Source of the DNA: Flavobacteriales bacterium
GTDB lineage: Bacteria; Bacteroidota; Bacteroidia; UBA10329
Assembly: GCA_021739695.1 (NCBI GenBank)
Contig: JAIPBM010000002.1
Location: 62,001-126,000, forward strand
Direction: 5' to 3'
Length of the DNA stretch: 64,000 nucleotides
Shown: positions 1 to 7,254 of the stretch, in pieces
Layout: every line of letters starts with the position of its first letter
Numbering within the stretch: the stretch's first letter is position 1
Position numbers and translations under genes: made by a program
Notes under the pieces: generated by a model
What the model saw: only the letters and a program-made list of their open reading frames with translations
Told to the model about the DNA's origin: nothing
The model's database searches: none

Positions 1-790
1 GATACCAATGTGCAGGGCGGATTCCTGCTGGATCACGCATCACAAATGCGTCTCCATGACCGATCATTCCGGCAATGGCATATCCACCATCCCACTTTTT
101 GGCCGATTCGAACAGAATGCGTTGCACATCTATGTTCTCTGCAATAAGCGGTGTGGCATCTAGTTTAGAATAACCTTTCTGCTTGTAATCGTAATACAAA
201 CGGTCGTTCTCTTCATCGAGGAAATGTCCGATCTTCTCCAAAACCGTAACGGTATCTGCTTTCTCTTTCGGGTGCTGACCAATTTCAACCAACTGCTGAA
301 AGAGCTCATCCACATTGGTCATATTGAAATTGCCCGCTAAGACCAGGTTCCGCGTCATCCAGTTATTCTGACGCAGGAAGGGATGACAATGCTCTATGCT
401 GTTTCCGCCAAAGGTTCCGTACCTCAAGTGGCCCAAGAAAAGCTCTCCCGTAAAAGGAAGATTCTGCTTCAACCATTCGGGATCTTGAATATGGTCTGCG
501 TTTACTTTGAATTCTTCCTCAAACCTTCCGTTGATGTGCGCAAACACATCTTTGATTGGCGTGGACGAATTGGAACGGTGGCGACTGATGTAACGCTTTC
601 CGGGCTCCATATCCAACTTGATATTGGCCAAACCAGCACCATCTTGTCCACGGTTGTGCTGTTTCTCCATCAGGAGATACGATTTGTTCAGCCCATAAAA
701 ACTCGTTCCGTATTTGTCCTTGTAGTACTGAAGCGGTTTCAGCAAGCGGACCATTGCAATTCCGCACTCGTGCTTTATAGCGTCACTCAT
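1..790 (-). CDS. purF: Amidophosphoribosyltransferase PurF-like, C-terminus cut by window edge
   Basis: First committed step of purine synthesis: glutamine amide nitrogen is transferred to PRPP to give phosphoribosylamine. Reading the minus strand from the ATG at 790 gives an uninterrupted frame to base 1 (263 codons). The start MSDAIKHECGIA places a Cys at residue 9 with the HECGIA context of class II glutamine amidotransferases. HNRGQDGAGLA, GHLRYGTFG and DPAGIRPAHW near the truncation are further PurF-type motifs. The nucleophile is not exposed at residue 2 as in classical PurF; the short leader before Cys may be processed or may mark the Bacteroidota-type enzyme. The phosphoribosyltransferase half lies outside the window. 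A TACCTTTG box at 808-815 precedes the gene. Confident on family; exact subtype unproven without the C-terminal half. Confidence 0.85.
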   Translation of the reverse strand, partial: MSDAIKHECGIAMVRLLKPLQYYKDKYGTSFYGLNKSYLLMEKQHNRGQDGAGLANIKLDMEPGKRYISRHRSNSSTPIKDVFAHINGRFEEEFKVNADHIQDPEWLKQNLPFTGELFLGHLRYGTFGGNSIEHCHPFLRQNNWMTRNLVLAGNFNMTNVDELFQQLVEIGQHPKEKADTVTVLEKIGHFLDEENDRLYYDYKQKGYSKLDATPLIAENIDVQRILFESAKKWDGGYAIAGMIGHGDAFVMRDPAGIRPAHWY

Positions 791-807
791 GGTGGGTTCC
801 TAAGATG

Positions 808-815
808 CAAAGGTA
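808..815 (-). promoter_or_regulatory. -7 promoter box of purF
   Basis: Minus-strand TACCTTTG matches the Bacteroidota -7 consensus TAnnTTTG, 17 bases before the purF ATG. No good TTTG -33 element is seen at the expected distance. The region 791-879 is the divergent promoter shared with the SpoIIE gene. Confidence 0.55.
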
Positions 816-879
816 ACGAAATGAAGATGGGAATGTTCTTGGTTTTGGATAAACGGAACTGTTTTACCTTTAGTCCGAA

Positions 880-3033
880 ATGAAGTGGGAACAACGTTTT
901 ATCTGTTTGATTTTTTGTGTGTGGTCGGTGACCACACTAGCCCAAAATGCCAAGCTTGACAGCCTGAAGGCTAACTTGGAGAGTGCCCGTACGGATATTT
1001 ACAAACTGAATGCCCTGAACGAGCTGTGCCTAAACTATCTTTCAATAAACCCAGACACTTCGGAGCTGTACGCGAAACAAGGAATCCGCTTAGCTAAACA
1101 ACTAGGTTCAAAAACAGAGTTAACACGGGCTATAAGAAACAAGGCAGATGCCATTGCCCGTCAGGGCAAAGACAGCTTGGCGATAAGGATCTATGAAGAA
1201 GCCCTTGCAATAGAACCCTCTTCGAATGACAGCGCGCTTAGAGCGAACATATATGGCCAGATGGGAGGTGCGCACTACCATTTGGCCGACTATGATAAAG
1301 CCTTGACCGCATTTTTCAGTGCGCTCGAACTACTGAAGTCTGACTCTTTAAAGCAAACAAGGGCAGAAATTCTCAACAACATTGGTAATGTGTACTATTT
1401 CGTAAACATGCCAGAGGCGGTAAAGTATTACGAACAGTCACTGCAGATTCATCAGGAGATGGACAACTTGGAGGGCATCGCATCTCAGCTTGGTAATCTT
1501 GGGCTCATCTACATCAATACTAAAGATTACGAAAAGGCAATCAGCTATTCAGAACAGTCTCTCAAATATTACCGGAGCCTCGGTAATGACCGGAGCGTTG
1601 CCCGTTCTGCCGTAAATCTGGCCTATGCTTACAAAGAAGTGGGAAAAACAGGCTTGGCTCTCAGATACGCTAAAGAATCGCTAGAGATAGCCACGAGGCT
1701 GAATGTGGGACGCGCTATCGCCACATCTACCATCATGCTAGGCAATATCTATTTCAAGTTAGAGGATTATGGCGCTGCGATACAGTACTATGATAACGGG
1801 TTGAAAATGGTACGTGAATTAGGCATGCGGTCTTACGAATGGGAAACCATGTTTTTTTTGGCTGAATCATATCGACTTACTGGAGAGAAAGACAAGGCTC
1901 TTACTCTTTACCCTGAGGTAATCTCTCTTAAAGACAGTATCAATACGCAAGAATTGCTAGCTCTTACGGCTGAGAAAGACGCAAAATATCAATCGCTTCA
2001 GAAAGAAGGACAGATCAAACTTTTAACAGCAGAAGCAGCGGTGGCCGATCTGGAACTTCGTAAAGGAGAAACGTACCTGCTTGCCGCAACCATCATCACA
2101 TTTCTGTTGGGCATTGTTTCTTTGATCGTCTTCTTCTTTTACCGGGTAAGAACACGGGCTAACGTTGCTTTGGAGAAGAAGAACAACGAGATCTCAAAGC
2201 AGAAACAAGAAATCGAGGAAAAGAACCTCCACATCACCGATAGTATTCGCTACGCGGAAAGGCTCCAATCTGCCATTCTTCCGAAGGACGAAATGTTTGC
2301 CAAGCATTTCTCAGCACATACCATCTTATACAGACCCAAAGACATCGTTTCGGGCGATTTCTATTGGATGGAAAGCCTCCCCCCAAGCCCCTCCTTTGGA
2401 GGGGGAGCAATCTGCTATTTGGCTGTGGCAGATTGCACCGGTCATGGCGTTCCGGGCGCCATGGTGAGCATGGTGGGCTTTCAGGGACTGAACAAGGCGG
2501 TGTTGGAAGAGAAGCTTACCTCTCCAGCAGCCATTCTACAACGCCTCAGCGACCACGTGGAGGAAGCCTTTGAGAAAAGCGGTGGAAGTGTAAAAGATGG
2601 CATGGACATCTGTTTGGTGGCCATCGATACCAAGAAACGGCAGGTGACCTACGCAGGTGCGCACAACGCCCTTTGGATCCTTAGTTCCAAAGAGGAATTG
2701 CCGAACGCCAATCTGCGCGAAGAGGAAAACGGCTACCGTATGTTTGAATTGAAGGCCGACAGGCGTTCCATCGGTGGTTTCATGGATGCGGGTTCGTTTA
2801 ACGAAACAACGGTTGCACTGAATGAAGGCGACCGCCTGTTCCTTTTCTCCGATGGTTTTGCCGACCAGTTCGGTGGGCCGCAAGGCAAAAAGCTTGGCAG
2901 CAAACGCATGCGCGACACGGTTCGCGAAATGGCGCTTTCAGGAAACCTAGTCGCCCTCGGAGCCATCTTCGAAGACTGGAAAGGCACAGAAGAACAGGTA
3001 GATGATGTAACCGTTATTTCGGTGGCAATCTAA
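880..3033 (+). CDS. TPR-repeat membrane protein with C-terminal SpoIIE (PP2C-type) phosphatase
   Basis: Predicted signalling phosphatase of 717 residues. A signal peptide ends near residue 21 (TTLAQ). Tetratricopeptide repeats fill about 30-350, a transmembrane helix lies at about 399-421 and a coiled coil at about 425-465. The cytoplasmic SpoIIE phosphatase domain runs from about 465 to the end, with metal-binding motifs SGDFYW, DCTGHGVPGA, LFSDGFADQFGG and VDDVTV. The layout suggests periplasmic TPR sensing coupled to Ser/Thr dephosphorylation of an unknown target, perhaps an anti-sigma antagonist. Residues about 499-510 (SLPPSPSFGGGA) interrupt the phosphatase domain and are encoded by a GC-rich palindromic repeat. 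A TTTG-N17-TACCTTTA promoter-like pair (844-872) ends 7 bases before the ATG. The stop overlaps that of the convergent alanine dehydrogenase gene by 4 bases. Confidence 0.88.
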   Translation: MKWEQRFICLIFCVWSVTTLAQNAKLDSLKANLESARTDIYKLNALNELCLNYLSINPDTSELYAKQGIRLAKQLGSKTELTRAIRNKADAIARQGKDSLAIRIYEEALAIEPSSNDSALRANIYGQMGGAHYHLADYDKALTAFFSALELLKSDSLKQTRAEILNNIGNVYYFVNMPEAVKYYEQSLQIHQEMDNLEGIASQLGNLGLIYINTKDYEKAISYSEQSLKYYRSLGNDRSVARSAVNLAYAYKEVGKTGLALRYAKESLEIATRLNVGRAIATSTIMLGNIYFKLEDYGAAIQYYDNGLKMVRELGMRSYEWETMFFLAESYRLTGEKDKALTLYPEVISLKDSINTQELLALTAEKDAKYQSLQKEGQIKLLTAEAAVADLELRKGETYLLAATIITFLLGIVSLIVFFFYRVRTRANVALEKKNNEISKQKQEIEEKNLHITDSIRYAERLQSAILPKDEMFAKHFSAHTILYRPKDIVSGDFYWMESLPPSPSFGGGAICYLAVADCTGHGVPGAMVSMVGFQGLNKAVLEEKLTSPAAILQRLSDHVEEAFEKSGGSVKDGMDICLVAIDTKKRQVTYAGAHNALWILSSKEELPNANLREEENGYRMFELKADRRSIGGFMDAGSFNETTVALNEGDRLFLFSDGFADQFGGPQGKKLGSKRMRDTVREMALSGNLVALGAIFEDWKGTEEQVDDVTVISVAI
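2371..2412 (+). repeat. GC-rich palindromic interspersed repeat inside the SpoIIE domain
   Basis: The core CCCCTCC-TTT-GGAGGGG (2388-2404) is a perfect inverted repeat flanked by further C-rich bases. It resembles the short CCCC/GGGG palindromic repeats scattered through many Bacteroidota genomes. It is in frame and adds about a dozen residues (SLPPSPSFGGGA) between the GDFYW strand and the strand leading to DCTGHG, where family members normally have only a short loop. Confidence 0.6.
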
Positions 3034-4160
3034 GCTAACACCTCTTCTTCGAGCAAGGCTTCTACCTGCGTATATGGAAGGTCAAACGCATCTGAAACAC
3101 CTTTATAAACCACTTCTCCTTTCACCACATTGAGACCTTTTTTCAATTCCTCATTATCGGAGCAGGCTTTCTTCCAACCCTTATCTGCTAATTGCAAAGC
3201 ATACGGTAACGTTGAATTGGTTAACGCGATGGTTGAAGTGCATGGAACAGCTCCGGGCATGTTGGCCACGCAGTAATGCACCACATCATCCACAATGAAG
3301 GCAGGATTCTCGTGAGTTGTCGGAACGCAGGTCTCAACACAGCCCCCTTGATCTACGGCCACATCTACGATAACGGTTCCCGGTCGCATGGTCTTTAACA
3401 TATCCTTGGTAATCAACTTCGGAGCTTTTGCTCCAGGTATAAGCACAGCACCAACGATCAAATCGTGGGTTTGAACAAGTTTTCGGATGTTGTACTCGCT
3501 GCTGAACTCCGTTACCACATGGTGCGGCATGATGTCGTTAATTCGTCTCAGACGAGGCAGACTTACATCCAAAATGGTAACATGCGCACCCAAACCGGCT
3601 GCCATCTTAGCAGCTTGAACGCCCACAATTCCTCCGCCAAGTATCAGCACTTTTCCTGGCGCAACTCCCGGAACGCCTCCGAGAAGAACACCACGACCTT
3701 TAACTGGTTTTTGCAAATAGCGCGCACCCTCTTGAATGGCCATTCTTCCCGCTACTTCAGACATTGGCACCAATAAGGGCAGCGATCTGTCTGCCTGCTC
3801 AACGGTTTCGTATGCCAGACACACGGAGCCACTGGCAATCATGGCGTGGGTCAAAGGTTCGCTGGAAGCAAAGTGGAAATAGGTGAAAATGAGTTGGTCT
3901 TCACGACATTTAGCATATTCCTCAGCTATCGGCTCCTTCACCTTCATGATCATTTCGGCCGAGGCCCAAACTTCGTCAGCAGTTGCAACAATCTTAGCTC
4001 CTACGGTTCGGTAATCCTCATCAGGAAATCCGCTGCCATCGCCTGCAAAGGTTTCTATCAGGACCTTGTGGCCTCTTCGGATGAATTCATGTGCGCCAGA
4101 TGGCGTTAGTGCCACGCGGCTCTCATTGTTCTTAATTTCCTTAGGGACCCCTATTATCAT
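3030..4160 (-). CDS. ald: Alanine dehydrogenase
   Basis: NAD-dependent reversible deamination of L-alanine to pyruvate and ammonium; cytosolic. The 376-residue length is normal for the family. The start MIIGVPKEIKNNESRVALTP is the typical N-terminal substrate domain of the alanine dehydrogenase/PntA family. ILGGGIVGVQAAKMAAGLGA (about 173-192) is the Rossmann NAD site. The region around VAVDQGGCVET and YCVANMPGAVP is characteristic of Ald rather than transhydrogenase. It converges on and overlaps by 4 bases the SpoIIE phosphatase gene. The leader before the ATG is AT-rich, with an AATATTTG sequence that only approaches the -7 consensus. Clear assignment. Confidence 0.95.
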   Translation of the reverse strand: MIIGVPKEIKNNESRVALTPSGAHEFIRRGHKVLIETFAGDGSGFPDEDYRTVGAKIVATADEVWASAEMIMKVKEPIAEEYAKCREDQLIFTYFHFASSEPLTHAMIASGSVCLAYETVEQADRSLPLLVPMSEVAGRMAIQEGARYLQKPVKGRGVLLGGVPGVAPGKVLILGGGIVGVQAAKMAAGLGAHVTILDVSLPRLRRINDIMPHHVVTEFSSEYNIRKLVQTHDLIVGAVLIPGAKAPKLITKDMLKTMRPGTVIVDVAVDQGGCVETCVPTTHENPAFIVDDVVHYCVANMPGAVPCTSTIALTNSTLPYALQLADKGWKKACSDNEELKKGLNVVKGEVVYKGVSDAFDLPYTQVEALLEEEVLA

Positions 4161-4198
4161 GATGTTTGGATTTTATTTTTACAAATATTATCCAAATA

Positions 4199-4218
4199 CC
4201 CCCTATTCATCAGGGGTT
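4199..4218 (-). terminator. Possible weak hairpin between the voltage-sensor gene and ald
   Basis: ACCCC and GGGGT arms face each other across a loop of about 9 bases. On the minus strand it follows the stop of the upstream gene (4276), but there is no run of T after it, so it may be an attenuator or chance. Confidence 0.25.
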
Positions 4219-4275
4219 ACATCAATAAAAACATAAAAGTTTTACGGAACAGCTGTTGATAACGGGGGTTGGCAG

Positions 4276-5283
4276 CTACGAAACCTCTTGCCAGCGTTTG
4301 ACCTTCACCTGATCCTTGATGATCTCTATACTCTGGTTGATCATCTCTACACTCATCTTGTTCAGTTCTTCGTCTTCTTGCTCAAGCAGCATCATGTCCA
4401 TGGTCACATCGGCCAGTTCGCTGATGACCTTGGTATTCTCTGGACTGCTGATGTCAAGCATCATTCCTTCTACGACCGAGTACGTAATGCTTGCAACCGC
4501 CTTTTCGAGTTTGGTAGTAATGGTGCTACCGACCAAGGGAATGGCTGCAATGTCTTTTACCTCCGAATTGTTTCTGACCGCTTCAGACACTTTCCGATTA
4601 ACATACGTTCGCAATTGCTCCTGATAGCGTTCGTAATGCTGTTCGCTGGCGGTTGTTATTCTGCTCGAAAGCCATTCTACCAATACCTCCTTCTGAGGCC
4701 GGATCACTTCCAAAATGATACGACTTGCAACTGGTGTTCCGTGCTTCAGTTCCTCCTGAACACCTTCTAGCACATTGACAACCACACGGTCCGAAATCTC
4801 TTCGACCACCACGGCACTGTAACGCAGGTAAATACGGAACAGGTAAGAATCGCGGAGGTTGATAACGCCCATCTTGTGAAGGCGCAAAACCATGCTGCCC
4901 ACTCGGAAAATTCGCAGTACACGAAACTGACCAAGCGGAATGCAACCCAATACATCGTACCAATGGATGAATGGATAGAAGAACCATTTATGATGATGAT
5001 TATGATAAACTGCCAAAAACCAACGGATGGAAAACTCCCCAATGAAAATGGACACAAAGAACATATCGTACCAATAGAAATTCTGGTGCAGATGCTTGTC
5101 GTACCAAGCGTGAAACGAAGGTGCTTGTTCCAGTAAAAAAGCATTCACAAAGTTGATGGTGAAGTTCCATTCGACCAGAATGTAAAACAGGTTGAGGACC
5201 ACCAGATTGACCATGAAAAGGTCCACCAGAAAGAGGGCGGTGCCCCGTTCGTCCTTGAATTTTGACCAGTTTATTTTGAGCAT
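4276..5283 (-). CDS. Voltage-sensor-like membrane protein without a pore domain
   Basis: 335 residues. Hydrophobic segments lie at about 16-37, 73-91 and 102-117, followed by an S4-like helix at 120-137 in which Arg121, Arg124 and Arg127 are spaced by three, with Arg134 and Lys137 after. This resembles the S1-S4 voltage-sensing module of the ion transport family. No selectivity-filter sequence or S5-P-S6 segment follows; residues 140-335 are a charged, mostly helical soluble tail. A His-rich patch (YHNHHHKW, about 93-100) sits between segments 2 and 3. The family is unnamed to me; it could be a voltage sensor coupled to the tail, or a proton channel relative. The minus-strand TACTTTTG box (5288-5295) is only 4 bases before the ATG. 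The gene is divergent from the cyclase-like gene. Confidence 0.6.
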   Translation of the reverse strand: MLKINWSKFKDERGTALFLVDLFMVNLVVLNLFYILVEWNFTINFVNAFLLEQAPSFHAWYDKHLHQNFYWYDMFFVSIFIGEFSIRWFLAVYHNHHHKWFFYPFIHWYDVLGCIPLGQFRVLRIFRVGSMVLRLHKMGVINLRDSYLFRIYLRYSAVVVEEISDRVVVNVLEGVQEELKHGTPVASRIILEVIRPQKEVLVEWLSSRITTASEQHYERYQEQLRTYVNRKVSEAVRNNSEVKDIAAIPLVGSTITTKLEKAVASITYSVVEGMMLDISSPENTKVISELADVTMDMMLLEQEDEELNKMSVEMINQSIEIIKDQVKVKRWQEVS

Positions 5284-5287
5284 GCGG

Positions 5288-5295
5288 CAAAAGTA
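5288..5295 (-). promoter_or_regulatory. -7 box four bases before the voltage-sensor-like gene
   Basis: Minus-strand TACTTTTG (TAnnTTTG) followed by CCGC and then ATG. At this spacing the predicted transcription start coincides with, or nearly with, the start codon. Confidence 0.5.
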
Positions 5296-5396
5296 CCGCG
5301 CAAATGACCTTCGACAGTTTTTATGGTTTTTCTATACACTACTTTTCTTACTGATTGACCCCAACCCTTTTTCCGAAAAGCATCTTTCTCATCAGA

Positions 5397-6053
5397 ATGA
5401 CTCCCAACGCATCCGATCCCAAACCGCGTGATATGATGATCTGGCCCTTGACGGTGATGAATCTGGTGCTTAAAAGAGTCAATCCGCCAAACAGACGTGA
5501 TTCTGCTGCCGCAGATGACGCATGGAAAACATATAGAATCCGGATTCTTGAAATACTCAACCAACGCGGGGTAGAATATATAGAAACCACCGATCATCAG
5601 ATCATTGCAGTGGCAGGAAAACCGATGCCCGACAAAAGCAACGTGCAAGGTTTGGTGCTGGCTGCCTTAGAAATTCGTGATTGGCTTGATCGGATGAACA
5701 AATTGAACAGTGAAAACCAATATGATTTCAACATAGGAATATACACCGAAAGGGTGGTGGCGGGCATCATTGCCGCGGTTAGAATGCCCTATGATCTGTA
5801 TTCACACGCCCTCAACGAGGCAGCAAGGATCTGCCAATGTTCCAAGCACGGAACGGTAACCGTATCAGAATACACCCATGCCTGTTTATCGACTGCATTT
5901 GAGTGCCATCATTCTGGCGGCTTGGTGCCTTTAGAGCGAATTCACAAACCTATCAGACGACTTCTTCGCGAAGCGAGCAGAAATACGCGAGCTGACGATG
6001 CTTGTCCTATAAACCTCTACGAAGTGCGCTCGGTAAAACATCCAAAGCATTGA
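5397..6053 (+). CDS. Degenerate class III adenylate/guanylate cyclase domain protein
   Basis: 218 residues from the ATG at 5397; an upstream in-frame ATG at 5355 would add 14 residues with no clear support. The middle matches the class III nucleotidyl cyclase core in order: GVEYIETTDHQIIAVAGKP (normally TIGDAYMAVGG), ALEIRDWLDRMN, FNIGIYTERVVAGIIA (normally IGINTGPVVAGVVG), MPYDLYSHALNEAARI (normally YDIWGDTVNTAARM) and GTVTVSEYTHACL. The transition-state Asn and Arg (NxxxR) remain. The first metal-binding Asp of the FADIxGFT motif appears to be absent: that strand reads MMIWPLTVMN. The second Asp sits in an altered context (TTDH). No other domain, signal peptide or membrane segment is seen. 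It is probably catalytically dead or strongly altered and may bind nucleotide or pair with another subunit. Confidence 0.6.
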   Translation: MTPNASDPKPRDMMIWPLTVMNLVLKRVNPPNRRDSAAADDAWKTYRIRILEILNQRGVEYIETTDHQIIAVAGKPMPDKSNVQGLVLAALEIRDWLDRMNKLNSENQYDFNIGIYTERVVAGIIAAVRMPYDLYSHALNEAARICQCSKHGTVTVSEYTHACLSTAFECHHSGGLVPLERIHKPIRRLLREASRNTRADDACPINLYEVRSVKHPKH

Positions 6054-6060
6054 CTAAAGA

Positions 6061-7098
6061 TCAATGTTCCAAATGGTTCCAACCCTGCGCCCTTAGTGGA
6101 ATGATCTGGTCGTGCGAAACCATGTTGTAACCATCGCCCTTATCGGTAATGTGACCAATGACACGAATGGCCGGATTGTCCTTGATCCGTTGGTAATCTT
6201 TCAGATCAACCGTAAAAAGCAGTTCATAATCTTCACCTCCATTTAGCACACATGTAGTGGTGTCGAGATTCAATTCTTCGGCTGCAATGGCGGTTGTATG
6301 ATCAACAGGAAGTTTCTCAATGTAAATGCGACAACCGACTCCACTTTGAGTACAGATATGCATCAGGTCTGAACTCAATCCGTCTGAAATATCGATCATA
6401 GAGGTTGGAACAACTTTTTCGAGTTCGAGAATGTCGATGATATCGGCCCGTGGTTCGGGTTTCAACTGACGTTCCAGCACATAATCGTGACCTGTAAGGT
6501 CTGGTTGTATCTCTGGGTTTTCCTTGAAAATTGCTTTCTCTCGTTCAAGCAATTGCAGGCCGAGATAAGCCGCGCCCAAATCGCCCGAAACGCAGATAAG
6601 ATCGGTTTCTTTTGCTCCGTTCCTGTAGGCAATGACCTCTTCCGTGGCTTCGCCAATGGCTGTAATGCTGAGCGTTAGTCCGGATAGCGAAGTGGTGGTA
6701 TCTCCACCCACGAGGTCGACATTGTATTTATCGCAGGCGAGAAGGATTCCCGTGTAGAGTTCATCAACCGCCTCTAAGGGAAAACGGCTGGAAAGACCGA
6801 TGGAAACGGTGATCTGCGTTGGTTTTCCGTTCATGGCGTAGATGTCGGAAAGGTTGACGGCCACGGCTTTGTAGCCCAAATGTTTGAGCGGCACATAGCT
6901 CAGGTCGAAATGGATTCCTTCCAAGAGAAGGTCGGTGGAAATGAGTGTTTTTACTTTTCCCGTTCCGAGCACGGCAGCATCATCGCCAATTCCTTTGACG
7001 GTGCTTTTCTGTGTGAGTTCTACACTTTGCGCAATGCGATCAATAAGGCCGAATTCGCCCAGATCGCTTAGTTCTGTTCTGTCTTTGTCTTCAAGCAT
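6061..7098 (-). CDS. thiL: Thiamine-monophosphate kinase
   Basis: Phosphorylates thiamine monophosphate to thiamine diphosphate with ATP. The 345-residue length fits. The N-terminus LGEFGLIDRIA and IGDDAAVL (Mg/ATP-binding Asp pair), STDLLLEGIHFDL, AVNLSDIYAMNG, LVGGDTT and DISDGLSSDLMHI are the ordered motifs of the ThiL/PurM/SelD superfamily, and EDYELLFTV near the C-terminus is ThiL-typical. Transcribed in the same direction as typA but separated from it by a strong terminator, so it probably has its own promoter. No thiamine riboswitch is recognisable upstream. Clear assignment. Confidence 0.95.
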   Translation of the reverse strand: MLEDKDRTELSDLGEFGLIDRIAQSVELTQKSTVKGIGDDAAVLGTGKVKTLISTDLLLEGIHFDLSYVPLKHLGYKAVAVNLSDIYAMNGKPTQITVSIGLSSRFPLEAVDELYTGILLACDKYNVDLVGGDTTTSLSGLTLSITAIGEATEEVIAYRNGAKETDLICVSGDLGAAYLGLQLLEREKAIFKENPEIQPDLTGHDYVLERQLKPEPRADIIDILELEKVVPTSMIDISDGLSSDLMHICTQSGVGCRIYIEKLPVDHTTAIAAEELNLDTTTCVLNGGEDYELLFTVDLKDYQRIKDNPAIRVIGHITDKGDGYNMVSHDQIIPLRAQGWNHLEH

Positions 7099-7133
7099 GG
7101 CGCGAAGGTCGTAAATGGAACGCTATATTAATG

Positions 7134-7160
7134 GAACACGGATGACGCGGATTGAACGGT
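7134..7160. repeat. Short ACGGAT-type repeat between thiL and typA
   Basis: The sequence contains CACGGATGA, CGCGGATTGA and ACGG in succession, a degenerate tandem of about 9-10 bases. It resembles the ACGGATxACACGGAT repeats I recall from intergenic regions of many Bacteroidota. Only this copy is seen in the window, so its identity as a family member is an inference. Confidence 0.3.
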
Positions 7161-7184
7161 TCTGAACTGATAGGAATATTAGAA

Positions 7185-7214
7185 CAAAAAAGGGGCGTAT
7201 TTCCATACGCCCCT
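7185..7214 (-). terminator. Strong rho-independent terminator after typA
   Basis: A ten-base stem AGGGGCGTAT/ATACGCCCCT (7191-7200 with 7205-7214) with a four-base loop is followed on the minus strand by six T. A smaller TGGGC-GCCCA hairpin lies at 7235-7247, directly after the typA stop. Confidence 0.85.
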
Positions 7215-7254
7215 ACTTGGTGTTCTATCAATATTGGGCGAAGCCCAGTGAGAA

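Noticed and set aside
383-883. Long plus-strand reading frame of about 165 codons opposite purF
   Set aside because: It is the antisense shadow of the clear purF frame on the minus strand, with no recognisable domain.
4199-4218. Strong terminator between the voltage-sensor gene and ald
   Set aside because: The stem is short and no T-run follows, so it is listed only as a weak possibility.
7099-7254. Thiamine (TPP) riboswitch before thiL
   Set aside because: The region holds a terminator and a short repeat, but not the conserved CUGAGA and ACCUGA-type elements in order.
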